From a virus: a DNA stretch of 37,660 bases. The stretch lies in IMG/VR virus record IMGVR_UViG_3300035698_002392, positions 1 through 37,660 of that record; one strand, written 5' to 3'. This document shows positions 14,262 through 21,440 of the stretch, piece by piece. Position numbers and translations under genes: made by a program. How positions within the stretch are numbered: position 1 is the first letter of the stretch; the number at the start of each line of letters is the position of its first letter. The notes beneath the pieces are model-generated. The model did no database searches. It saw only the letters and a program-made list of their open reading frames with translations, and was not told the DNA's origin.

Positions 14262-15211
14262 TGGCAAAGGTAGCCATAATGCGACGAACGGGTAAACCGA
14301 AAGATTCCAAACATCAAGGAATATGGAAAGTTCACGCAGGAAATATTATCGAAGAAGTATTTCAAGGTATTGAAGATGGGATTAAAGCAGCGGGCGATAC
14401 CCCCGTTATATACGACGATAAGTTTATTATTCCACAAGAAAATAATGTAGTTATATTTGGATACGGTAGACGAGAAGATAATAATCCCAAGCATTGGTTA
14501 CAAAACTGGAAGCACAGTATCATCACTAAAGTAGAAGCACGCGGCGGTAAGGTTTTTTGTTGGGATGGTGGATTTTTTAAAAGCCTACGCAACTTCAAGT
14601 ATTTTAGATTTGGAATGAATAGTCCGCTGCGTAACGGCGTGTTCTTAAATGAAAATAGCACACCTGACCGCTGGAATATGCTACAGAAAGAGTTCAATAT
14701 TCCATATAATATGGATCGTCGTAGTGGCAATCGTGTTCTTATTTTGGCACAACCGTTCGAAGGCTTCTCGATGAATATGGTAAAAATGACCGACATTTTT
14801 GAAAGACCCGTAACGTTGTTTCAAAAACTAGGCAAACAAGTTCAAATAAAACCGCACCCCAATACCAAACGTGCTGAATATGATGAGATTAGTAAGTTTT
14901 GTGATACTAAAAAAATAACGTTAATCCCAAAAGAAACGCCGTTATATGAAACGTTTGATGATGTATGTCTTACGGTAACATTCAACTCTACCGTAGCAGT
15001 AGAAAGTGCGTTATATGGAATCCCGACGATAGCAATGGATAGCTTGTCACACGCTTATCCCGTGTGCCATAATAATGTAAACAACGCAGTATCAAACTAT
15101 GAAATCTTTGACCGTAATCAGTGGATACACGACTTGTCGCATACGATGTGGTCAGCCAACGAACTGGCAACTGGTGAACTATGGAATAGATTTAAGGAAT
15201 ATAACGCATGA
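14261..15211 (+). CDS. Capsule-synthesis-like GT-B family protein (paralog 3)
   Basis: A 316-residue protein, the longest of the five paralogs: IKPHPNT motif, FNSTVAVESALYGIPTIAMD (sugar-nucleotide-site-like switch), and the C-terminal signature LSHTMWSANELATGELWNRF. It resembles KpsS/LipB-type capsule transferases. The ATG shares its A with the preceding TAA stop; the next gene overlaps by ATGA. Confidence 0.75.
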   Translation: MAKVAIMRRTGKPKDSKHQGIWKVHAGNIIEEVFQGIEDGIKAAGDTPVIYDDKFIIPQENNVVIFGYGRREDNNPKHWLQNWKHSIITKVEARGGKVFCWDGGFFKSLRNFKYFRFGMNSPLRNGVFLNENSTPDRWNMLQKEFNIPYNMDRRSGNRVLILAQPFEGFSMNMVKMTDIFERPVTLFQKLGKQVQIKPHPNTKRAEYDEISKFCDTKKITLIPKETPLYETFDDVCLTVTFNSTVAVESALYGIPTIAMDSLSHAYPVCHNNVNNAVSNYEIFDRNQWIHDLSHTMWSANELATGELWNRFKEYNA

Positions 15212-15996
15212 CATTTTATTGCCTGAATAATGATAACAAAAATACGACAGCTATTTACGAAGCTATGTTTCGAAGAAGCACAAAAATAGATTTGACATTT
15301 GAAGACCCTATGCCAACAATCGGTATAAATGATTATTATGTTTTTAGGTCACGTTCACGTAAGATTTGTCACCACGTAAGATCGTGTTGGAATAAAAGCA
15401 CAGACTTTATCTTTATTGATACGGGATACTTTAATCGTCCTGCAAGTAAGTTTTATCATCGGGTAACATTAAACCATTATCAAAACAATAAAATCATTGA
15501 CCGACCAGACGACAGATGGAAAATGTTTCAACAGAATGGCATCGAAGCAAAGCCTTGGAAAAAGGATGGCTCAACCATTATGGTATGCCCGCCTACCGAT
15601 AAAACAATGCTTTCGTATGATATCACATCCCCTGAATGGACCGACCGCACGATGCAACAGCTAAAGGAAACCCATCCAACAAAGAATATCGTGTTGCGAC
15701 CAAAACCACCAAAGGATGAAAGATTTGCGGGCGATACATTGCAAAAATCTATCGCTGATAATGATGTATTTGCCATCGCATCGTTTGCTGGTGGTGTGGC
15801 AGTCGAAGCAGCATTAGAAGGCGTTGCTTGTTATGTAGACCCAGAAAATGCCGCCGCCCCTGTATTTCAAACAGACTTCACACAACCATTGAAATATCCC
15901 GACGATAATCTATATCAAGCGTGGCTTCAATCGGTGGCATACGACCAATACAGTGTTCGTGAAATGGACGAAGGCATTCTGCATAACATTTTATAG
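15208..15996 (+). CDS. Capsule-synthesis-like GT-B family protein (paralog 4)
   Basis: A 262-residue relative: IVLRPKPPKDE, IASFAGGVAVEAALEGVACYVD, and a diverged C-terminal signature VAYDQYSVREMDEGIL. Coupled to paralog 3 by an ATGA overlap. The stop at 15996 directly abuts the TTGACA of an internal sigma70-type promoter. Confidence 0.72.
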   Translation: MTFYCLNNDNKNTTAIYEAMFRRSTKIDLTFEDPMPTIGINDYYVFRSRSRKICHHVRSCWNKSTDFIFIDTGYFNRPASKFYHRVTLNHYQNNKIIDRPDDRWKMFQQNGIEAKPWKKDGSTIMVCPPTDKTMLSYDITSPEWTDRTMQQLKETHPTKNIVLRPKPPKDERFAGDTLQKSIADNDVFAIASFAGGVAVEAALEGVACYVDPENAAAPVFQTDFTQPLKYPDDNLYQAWLQSVAYDQYSVREMDEGILHNIL

Positions 15997-16025
15997 TTGA
16001 CAAAATGATTAAGATGATTTAATAT
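15997..16025 (+). promoter_or_regulatory. Sigma70-type promoter TTGACA-17-TAATAT
   Basis: TTGACA (15997-16002), exact 17-bp spacer, TAATAT (16020-16025). The expected +1 falls at about 16032, on the ATG at 16031, so this transcript too would have no leader. Confidence 0.75.
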
Positions 16026-16030
16026 TACGT

Positions 16031-16843
16031 ATGAATTTAAATATATACGTTCCCCGAAACAAAGAAGATAGTAAGTGTTGGCACGTTTTTTCACCCTTTA
16101 TGCAGGGCTGGAAAGGTGGTGACACGCATATCGAACACGATTACGAATATCAGGGCGGAATGGGTATGTTTTGGGGATTGGTCGGTCAAAATCATCAGAT
16201 GATTAAGACTTATGATGCAAAACATGGTTCTTGGCTGTTCAGTGATATGCCATATTTCGGACGCTGGAATCCACATAGACCTGATGATGAATGTTATTGG
16301 CGCATTTGCAAAAACTCAGTTCATCAACGAGATATTTTCCGAAATGATCCACCTGATCGATTTGACAAGTTTGGTATTAGTATTGCTAAGAAAAGAGTAA
16401 AAGGCGATGAAATAATACTTTGCCCAAGTTCTAATAATATGCATATACTGGTCGGTAATATGACCCAACGGGATTGGATATTATCAACTATCGAAACTAT
16501 ACAAAAGATTACAGATAGACCAATCCGTGTGCGGCATAAGCCACGTAAGAACGGAACTAGTGGTCCGCACGTCGCTGATATTCCATTTGCAGAGGATATA
16601 AAAAACGCATATTGTGTAGTAGCATCAGCAAGCATGGCAAGCGTTGAAGCCATCATTAATGGTGTGCCGGTGGTAACTACGTCTAATCATAATCCAGTTA
16701 CTAGTTTAGGGATATCATGCATTGAAGCTGTTGACTGGTATCCCGATGAAGCTAAAAATATATGTAATACGTTGGCATATTCACAGTTTACGTCAAAGGA
16801 AATGTATAGTGGATTTGCATATGAAATGTGCGGAATCCGATGA
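16031..16843 (+). CDS. Capsule-synthesis-like GT-B family protein (paralog 5)
   Basis: A 270-residue relative: IRVRHKPRKNG, CVVASASMASVEAIINGVPVVTT, and the diverged signature LAYSQFTSKEMYSGFAYEM. Unlike its siblings it has its own sigma70-type promoter, with the ATG near the predicted +1. The next small gene overlaps its stop (ATGA). Confidence 0.72.
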   Translation: MNLNIYVPRNKEDSKCWHVFSPFMQGWKGGDTHIEHDYEYQGGMGMFWGLVGQNHQMIKTYDAKHGSWLFSDMPYFGRWNPHRPDDECYWRICKNSVHQRDIFRNDPPDRFDKFGISIAKKRVKGDEIILCPSSNNMHILVGNMTQRDWILSTIETIQKITDRPIRVRHKPRKNGTSGPHVADIPFAEDIKNAYCVVASASMASVEAIINGVPVVTTSNHNPVTSLGISCIEAVDWYPDEAKNICNTLAYSQFTSKEMYSGFAYEMCGIR

Positions 16844-17103
16844 ATAAAGATAAAGAAAAGTTTTGGGATGCGTTAAAAGCCCCGCCACCCCGATCATGGC
16901 GACAGACTATGGACGATATATTGAAAACGCCCGTAAAGCTTGGAACAAACAATCGTGGCAATGATATTATTACCCAACGCAGTCAATGTCTGGATCAAAC
17001 GGCTTCCCGAACGTGTGATGGTATTGAGCCTTCCAATACTCTGAGTAATCCGCATAAAGTTTTTCACGGTATATCATCGGACCCAACGTATGATGAAGAT
17101 TGA
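16840..17103 (+). CDS. Small FW-family protein, 3' half antisense to 16970 gene
   Basis: From ATG 16840 (overlapping the upstream stop) the protein reads MNKDKEKFWDALKAPPPRSW, the FW-family start, but the CxxC part is missing. From 16970 it runs antisense through the end of the minus-strand glycosyltransferase gene. The 134-nt overlap suggests the 3' part was replaced, leaving a truncated family member with an accidental tail. Confidence 0.45.
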   Translation: MNKDKEKFWDALKAPPPRSWRQTMDDILKTPVKLGTNNRGNDIITQRSQCLDQTASRTCDGIEPSNTLSNPHKVFHGISSDPTYDED

Positions 17104-17722
17104 ATGGCATTGATTTAGCCAACTCGTATTCTTCAACTAAAAAGTTAAACTCAATCGGCAATGCACCAATCTCGGAATCCTCTAACCATTCAAAACGATG
17201 AAGGAACTGCGGCGTTGATTGTTCTACGCTGCCTTTCGTTAACACACTATTGGACGGATGTGCGCAGTTATATATAACCGCACTTGACCAGTTTTTACGT
17301 GGATATGTTGACTGCGGTTTGCCACCCATCTTCGGATCAGCTTTCGGTATGTAATCGTGTCGGACGCATTGCACTGCATAGTTTGAATCATATAAGTTAA
17401 ACATTTCATGAATATCACGTGTAATCAGCATATCACAATCAAAGAAAATCCCGATACCTGTAAATCCCATTAATGTTGGCACCATGAACCGTGTGATTGA
17501 AAACTGTGTAGAACCATTCGGATCAACGGGACGTTCAAATATACCATACGCTAACAGTTCGTCACGCACAATCGGAATGATTTTTAAATCCATTGTGGTT
17601 TTGGAACGAATGCTATGTGCTAACATTTTGGCGCATTGGTCTTCGAGTGGGTCATACCCGATGAAAACCACGTATTCTGCGTCTTTTGCTTCTTCTAATC
17701 TATCAAAATAATATGTGGACAT
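16970..17722 (-). CDS. GT8-like glycosyltransferase
   Basis: A 250-residue protein: VVFIGYDPLEDQCAKML, DxD-type motif IFFDCDMLITRDI, RKNWSSAVIYNCAHPSN, and a final HHTLGPMIYREK. It resembles phage GT8/GT-A glycosyltransferases. The start at 17722 is 4 nt after a perfect TATAAATA on the minus strand, giving a leaderless-type late mRNA. Its end overlaps the 16840 gene tail to tail. Confidence 0.78.
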   Translation of the reverse strand: MSTYYFDRLEEAKDAEYVVFIGYDPLEDQCAKMLAHSIRSKTTMDLKIIPIVRDELLAYGIFERPVDPNGSTQFSITRFMVPTLMGFTGIGIFFDCDMLITRDIHEMFNLYDSNYAVQCVRHDYIPKADPKMGGKPQSTYPRKNWSSAVIYNCAHPSNSVLTKGSVEQSTPQFLHRFEWLEDSEIGALPIEFNFLVEEYELAKSMPFNLHHTLGPMIYREKLYADYSEYWKAQYHHTFGKPFDPDIDCVG

Positions 17723-17726
17723 AATG

Positions 17727-17734
17727 TATTTATA
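17727..17734 (-). promoter_or_regulatory. Perfect late promoter TATAAATA (minus), 4 nt before ATG
   Basis: On the minus strand TATAAATA is followed by CATT and the ATG at 17722. Confidence 0.8.
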
Positions 17735-17764
17735 CAGGAAAATAATATCCTAGTAATATACACA

Positions 17765-17772
17765 TATAAATA
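17765..17772 (+). promoter_or_regulatory. Perfect late promoter TATAAATA (plus), 5 nt before ATG
   Basis: TATAAATA is followed by TAACT and the ATG at 17778. It is divergent from the promoter at 17727-17734. Confidence 0.8.
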
Positions 17773-17777
17773 TAACT

Positions 17778-18098
17778 ATGAATAATAGCAACTTACCATC
17801 TAAACCCTTTACGACCGATGGATGTTCTGGCGGAATGTCTTGGTTTTGGAAAACGTTTCTTAGACGCCCGCCACCATGGGAAGGACATTGTGTTGAACAT
17901 GATAAATCCTATTGGGCTGGCGGCACAGCAGAAGAAAGAAAACGTGCTGATTTAATATTGGCATCATCTGTTACCCGTCAAGGTTATCCAATAATCGCCG
18001 CATTAATGTATTACGGTGTTCGTATAGGCGGGCATCCACGATTACCATTTCCTTGGCGTTGGGGATACGGGTATGAATATTATCAACCATATAGATAG
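17778..18098 (+). CDS. Phospholipase A2-like small protein
   Basis: A 106-residue protein with FTTDGCSGGMSW, then HCVEHDKSYW, which resembles the His-Asp catalytic dyad motif of PLA2-fold enzymes, and a Pro/Trp-rich end (GHPRLPFPWRWGYG). Only one Cys precedes the HD pair, so the standard CCxxHDxCY is incomplete. It could be a lipid hydrolase or a phage structural relative. First gene of a late operon. Confidence 0.55.
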   Translation: MNNSNLPSKPFTTDGCSGGMSWFWKTFLRRPPPWEGHCVEHDKSYWAGGTAEERKRADLILASSVTRQGYPIIAALMYYGVRIGGHPRLPFPWRWGYGYEYYQPYR

Positions 18099-18107
18099 GA
18101 AATAAAA

Positions 18108-18245
18108 ATGAGCGAAGATGATATTATTGTAAAGCGTATTCAGAGTGCCCCGACACGTAAGGTTTATTATATTGATGTTGGTAATATGCCACCGGAGAAA
18201 TCGGTATCCTTTGTAAAGAAGCAAATGAAAAAGAATAAAAAATGA
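18108..18245 (+). CDS. 45-residue free-standing fragment resembling the gp20 portal protein
   Basis: Encodes 45 residues with APTRKVYYIDVGNMP, which closely matches the conserved portal (T4 gp20) stretch of the form APERRVFYIDVGNLP, followed by a basic helix ending KKQMKKNKK. It has its own ATG, 10 nt after the upstream stop, and overlaps the cupin gene by ATGA, so it looks translated rather than decaying. Not a whole portal gene. Possible roles: a portal-binding peptide or a relic. Confidence 0.6.
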   Translation: MSEDDIIVKRIQSAPTRKVYYIDVGNMPPEKSVSFVKKQMKKNKK

Positions 18246-18592
18246 GCAAGCAAGGAAAAGTATGGGGTCAGACTGAACTCCTGTTAGAAACGCCATTTGT
18301 GGAGTTTCACCGCATTGATATTAAGGCTGGTGGATTCTGTTCACTGCATAAACACTCGTATAAACATAATGCTTTTTATGTAGTAGAAGGCGAGCTTGAG
18401 ATTGAAGTTCATAAGAATGATTATGACTTAGTTGATACTACCTTATTAAAAGCTGGCGACATCACTATATGCAAGCCGAACGAGTATCATCGGTTCAGGG
18501 CACTAACCGATGTAGTATGTTTTGAAGTATATTACCCAGAACCTTTATCAGCAGATATTCAAAGAAAAGATGTTGGCGGAACACCCGATTAA
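18242..18592 (+). CDS. Cupin-domain protein (sugar isomerase/epimerase-like)
   Basis: A 116-residue single cupin barrel: metal motif HKHSYKHNAFYVVEGELEI, then GDITICKPNEYHRF as cupin motif 2. It resembles the C-terminal cupin of type II mannose-6-phosphate isomerase/GMP proteins. In this glycan setting it probably handles or modifies a sugar nucleotide, but the substrate is unknown. Coupled to its neighbours by overlaps. Confidence 0.82.
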   Translation: MSKQGKVWGQTELLLETPFVEFHRIDIKAGGFCSLHKHSYKHNAFYVVEGELEIEVHKNDYDLVDTTLLKAGDITICKPNEYHRFRALTDVVCFEVYYPEPLSADIQRKDVGGTPD

Positions 18593-19334
18593 GACCCTTG
18601 ACGTTGTTTGTGTATGGGTTGGCGACAAATACAGTGAAGATTATGTAATCAATCTTTACAACGCTGTCGTTCGTAATACAACACACGAAATAAGATTTAA
18701 TGTAATAACTGATAACAGCAGCATTGCAAGTAAAATACCTTGTCGTGTTATTCCTATTCCCGACTGGTCTAATATCGGTATCAAGATGTTTGATCATCGT
18801 AAGGCGTGGTGGTTCAAAATGTGTATGTTCGATCCCACCAATGGCTTTGGTGATAATACTTTATATTTTGATCTAGATTTAGTAATCATTAATAGCATCG
18901 ATAAGTTCTTCGATCATCAACAAGATAAGTTTAGTATTTGCCAAGACTTCAATCGCCAGTATGTTAGTGACTATCGGGTAAGCAACAGTTCTATTATGAA
19001 GTTTAGTCCAGAACAAGTTACGGGTATATGGAAAGAATGGAGCAATAATATTCAAGGAATCATAACCCGATTCCGAGGCGACCAAGATTTTCTAACACAA
19101 TATTTTGACAATAATCCAGATCAAAAGGCGTGGTGGCCACGTGAATGGGCAATGTCTTGGAAATGGGAACTTGAAAAAGGCGGCAAGATAAACAACGGAA
19201 CTGAACGTTCGTCGTATTTGCAGCCAGATATTCCTTTCATATTACCAGAAGATTGTGCTGTTGTCGTGTGTCATGGCGACCCAAAACCCCACGAGATTGA
19301 TGAAAAAATAAAAAAGTATTGGATAAATAAGTAA
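18570..19334 (+). CDS. Glycosyltransferase with DxD motif
   Basis: About 254 residues from ATG 18570 (MLAEHPIKTLDVVCVWVG): donor-binding strand, KAWWFKMCMF, DxD motif LYFDLDLVIINSID, FNRQY, RGDQDFLTQYF and an ending with CHGDPKPHEI. This is the pattern of a common GT-A/GT8-like phage and bacterial transferase. The longer frame starts with TTG at 18522 inside the cupin gene; the ATG is preferred. Confidence 0.8.
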   Translation: MLAEHPIKTLDVVCVWVGDKYSEDYVINLYNAVVRNTTHEIRFNVITDNSSIASKIPCRVIPIPDWSNIGIKMFDHRKAWWFKMCMFDPTNGFGDNTLYFDLDLVIINSIDKFFDHQQDKFSICQDFNRQYVSDYRVSNSSIMKFSPEQVTGIWKEWSNNIQGIITRFRGDQDFLTQYFDNNPDQKAWWPREWAMSWKWELEKGGKINNGTERSSYLQPDIPFILPEDCAVVVCHGDPKPHEIDEKIKKYWINK

Positions 19335-19349
19335 AAGAAGGATATTATA

Positions 19350-19769
19350 ATGACCGAACACACTTTTGAACTTGACTTCACCGCCGTTAAAATAGATGCA
19401 ACCAATCCAATGGTATGTGTTATGATTGACGATGTGTGGCATTCACTGAACACGGATATCACCTCGATTGATCCGTTAAATCCAACCACTATTTCCATTA
19501 CGCTTGATTTGGCGGATGGCGCACATACCCTTGCAGTCACATTTATGAATGATGAGTATACCGATTCCGATAACGACAGAAATGTGGAATGGCTTGGAAC
19601 CCGAATCGATGGCAATGCTATGCGTTGGAGAACTATTGATTTTGGCGGTGTTATTCATACGGCTGATATTGATAATGAAGCTACTGGGAGCTGGTGGAAG
19701 TTTGTTATTACCCACAACGCCGAAGCTAAGTTTACGTTTACCACACCATATGATTACAATGCCGTTTAA
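19350..19769 (+). CDS. Carbohydrate-binding-module-like protein (CBM36/60-type)
   Basis: A 139-residue all-beta protein with VTFMNDEYTDSDNDRNVEW and a following TRIDG, the DRN-type signature of Ca-dependent CBM36/60-type xylan-binding modules. There is no signal peptide. It could be a small virion decoration lectin or a glycan sensor. AAGGA upstream gives the start at 19350. Its end overlaps the convergent 19766 gene by 4 nt. Confidence 0.68.
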   Translation: MTEHTFELDFTAVKIDATNPMVCVMIDDVWHSLNTDITSIDPLNPTTISITLDLADGAHTLAVTFMNDEYTDSDNDRNVEWLGTRIDGNAMRWRTIDFGGVIHTADIDNEATGSWWKFVITHNAEAKFTFTTPYDYNAV

Positions 19770-20758
19770 GACCAAGATTTGAGTAACTGCTGTTGAAGAC
19801 TATTGATAAGATAGTTTCCAAACTCGTTAAAGAAATAGTCACGGTTATATTCAATATCATCATGGCAATAGTGCTGTAGTTCATACATAGACTTCGCTGC
19901 CATCGTTTTGCCAATCATCAGCCAGTTAGCGTGAAGCGCATCGACCCCACGTTTGCTATTATCTTCAGCATCATAATCTTCATTGAACATATTGTCAAAC
20001 GTTTTAAACCCGTAACTCTTTATATCTTGTAATGCGGATTGGTGACCTATCATAATAAATGGATGACCCGCCACCATAGCATTAAAAGTTTTTTCAGTAA
20101 TAATACCGTAGCGTTCATAGTATTGTGATTCACAAATGATACTGAATAGACTGGTATTGAAGTTCTTCTTTAACGTGAGTAAGTTCAATAGATTATCGTA
20201 ATGCTTGTTGTATTCGGTATAGGAAAAGCCGGGATACTTTAACTCGATTCCCATATGCTGATAGCTACTATTGCCGGGACAATCTTTAATCGCACCGTAT
20301 ATCGCTCGTCGATGAGGCTTATCAATCCTATTCATGCAAAGGAAATTATCTTCATAATCTTTGTGTTTGAATTCTTCACGTAATACATCTTCAGATTGCT
20401 TATATGCTTCCCATAAGTTATATTGGTGCGAACTAAACTCCACGACTGTAAAGCTGTTTGTTTGGTTCCAATCGGCAGCTAACCCACATGGCCAAGTAAT
20501 CACAATGAGTTGATTTAAATCAACCTTGTTAAAATAATGACTGTGTATTTGGGTTAGTTCACGTGGAAATAAACTTGTGTCATCTATAGTAAGCATATCT
20601 TGTAATATTAATATAAGTCGAAAGTCTTTTAAATGAAACCGACAATCTTCTATTTCGGGCATATCGACTTCCCATCCATCTTCGGTGATTGGATACTTCA
20701 GTGCGGCGTCTACTATTAGACTGTCGGGGAATATTTGTCTTATTTTTTCTATGAACAC
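19766..20758 (-). CDS. Glycosyltransferase-like protein (GT10/exostosin-like pattern)
   Basis: A 330-residue protein; late motif YGIITEKTFNAMVAGHPFIM followed by IGHQSALQDIKSYGFKTF, close to the donor-site pattern of fucosyltransferase/exostosin-like enzymes (TEK...A...G-P). N-terminal half uncertain. The start is a GTG at 20758, 4 nt after GATAAATA on the minus strand; an ATG 2 nt upstream is out of frame. Confidence 0.68.
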   Translation of the reverse strand: MFIEKIRQIFPDSLIVDAALKYPITEDGWEVDMPEIEDCRFHLKDFRLILILQDMLTIDDTSLFPRELTQIHSHYFNKVDLNQLIVITWPCGLAADWNQTNSFTVVEFSSHQYNLWEAYKQSEDVLREEFKHKDYEDNFLCMNRIDKPHRRAIYGAIKDCPGNSSYQHMGIELKYPGFSYTEYNKHYDNLLNLLTLKKNFNTSLFSIICESQYYERYGIITEKTFNAMVAGHPFIMIGHQSALQDIKSYGFKTFDNMFNEDYDAEDNSKRGVDALHANWLMIGKTMAAKSMYELQHYCHDDIEYNRDYFFNEFGNYLINSLQQQLLKSWS

Positions 20759-20762
20759 ATAA

Positions 20763-20770
20763 TATTTATC
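20763..20770 (-). promoter_or_regulatory. Late-promoter box GATAAATA (minus), 4 nt before GTG
   Basis: GATAAATA is followed by TTAT and the GTG at 20758. It abuts the -35 of the plus-strand promoter at 20771. Confidence 0.65.
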
Positions 20771-20798
20771 TTGACAAATGTGGAAGGTATGGTAGAAT
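20771..20798 (+). promoter_or_regulatory. Sigma70-type promoter TTGACA-16-TAGAAT
   Basis: TTGACA (20771-20776), 16-bp spacer, TAGAAT (20793-20798). It drives the 20886 gene; the leader holds a small unrelated ORF at 20839. Confidence 0.7.
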
Positions 20799-20885
20799 AC
20801 ATTAACAGCAATCCTAGCGTCATTGACCGAGTATTAAAATGAAAATACCTACTGTTCTTCCTAACACTGATTATTTCTTGATAGC

Positions 20886-21203
20886 ATGCGACCGAAAGTT
20901 GACTACGATACTGAAGTGATTTCGTTCGGTATTGATATGCTGGTCAAGATTGACCTTCCAGACCCGAAGGACGATTTTTGGGATACTCTGACTGGTGATG
21001 AACTACGATCCACTGCACAATGGAAGAGCATTGAACATATGGTTAACGCTATGTTGATGCGGGGCAGATATTCGCCTGACAATCACGGATTATATGCATT
21101 GACCACAGAACGTGATATGTTCACTGAAAAAGAGTTTGAAGAATTTGCAATGACCGCTGAAGGTCGAAAACTAATCAAAGAAAAAGGAATACTTGTATCA
21201 TGA
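20886..21203 (+). CDS. Small FW-type hypothetical protein
   Basis: 105 residues with KDDFWDTLTGDELRSTAQW, the FW element shared with the 8493/9849/10075 group but without its CxxC. C-terminal part helical and charged (FTEKEFEEFAMTAEGRKLIKE). No good Shine-Dalgarno precedes ATG 20886; ATG 20937 is an alternative. It lies behind an early promoter. Function unknown. Confidence 0.55.
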   Translation: MRPKVDYDTEVISFGIDMLVKIDLPDPKDDFWDTLTGDELRSTAQWKSIEHMVNAMLMRGRYSPDNHGLYALTTERDMFTEKEFEEFAMTAEGRKLIKEKGILVS

Positions 21204-21379
21204 TATATGTATATATGATAACCACGATTATTAGTTGGACAATGTTTTATGGTATGCATGATACGGGTGCATCAGGTACGGCTACTGGAGTAATGTTAGG
21301 ACTTGCGGTGGTGCTAACGTGTGCAACACTTTGTGAAGGAATCAGCATTGAACTGGACAAATTTCGAAATAACAGTTGA
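21200..21379 (+). CDS. Small two-helix membrane protein (59 residues)
   Basis: 59 residues: hydrophobic segment MITTIISWTMFYGM, a Gly/Thr turn (DTGASGTATG), second hydrophobic segment VMLGLAVVLTCATL, then a charged end with DKFRNNS. The ATG overlaps the previous stop (ATGA). The TGA lies inside the TTGACA of the promoter at 21376, as for the gene at 8493, which also ends NNS. A small inner-membrane effector is possible. Confidence 0.6.
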   Translation: MIYVYMITTIISWTMFYGMHDTGASGTATGVMLGLAVVLTCATLCEGISIELDKFRNNS

Positions 21380-21404
21380 CAAACCCAATCGTTTCGTTTA
21401 ATAT
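21376..21404 (+). promoter_or_regulatory. Sigma70-type promoter TTGACA-17-TAATAT
   Basis: TTGACA (21376-21381), 17-bp spacer, TAATAT (21399-21404); same ATAACAG upstream context as the 8693 promoter. It drives the AAA ATPase gene. Confidence 0.85.
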
Positions 21405-21440
21405 GCTTAAAGTAAGTCAATACATACACGGAGTTTACAA

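Noticed and set aside
20839-20919. 26-codon ORF (MKIPTVLPNTDYF...) in the leader of the 20886 gene
   Set aside because: No good Shine-Dalgarno, out of frame with the following gene and no recognisable motif; probably leader sequence.
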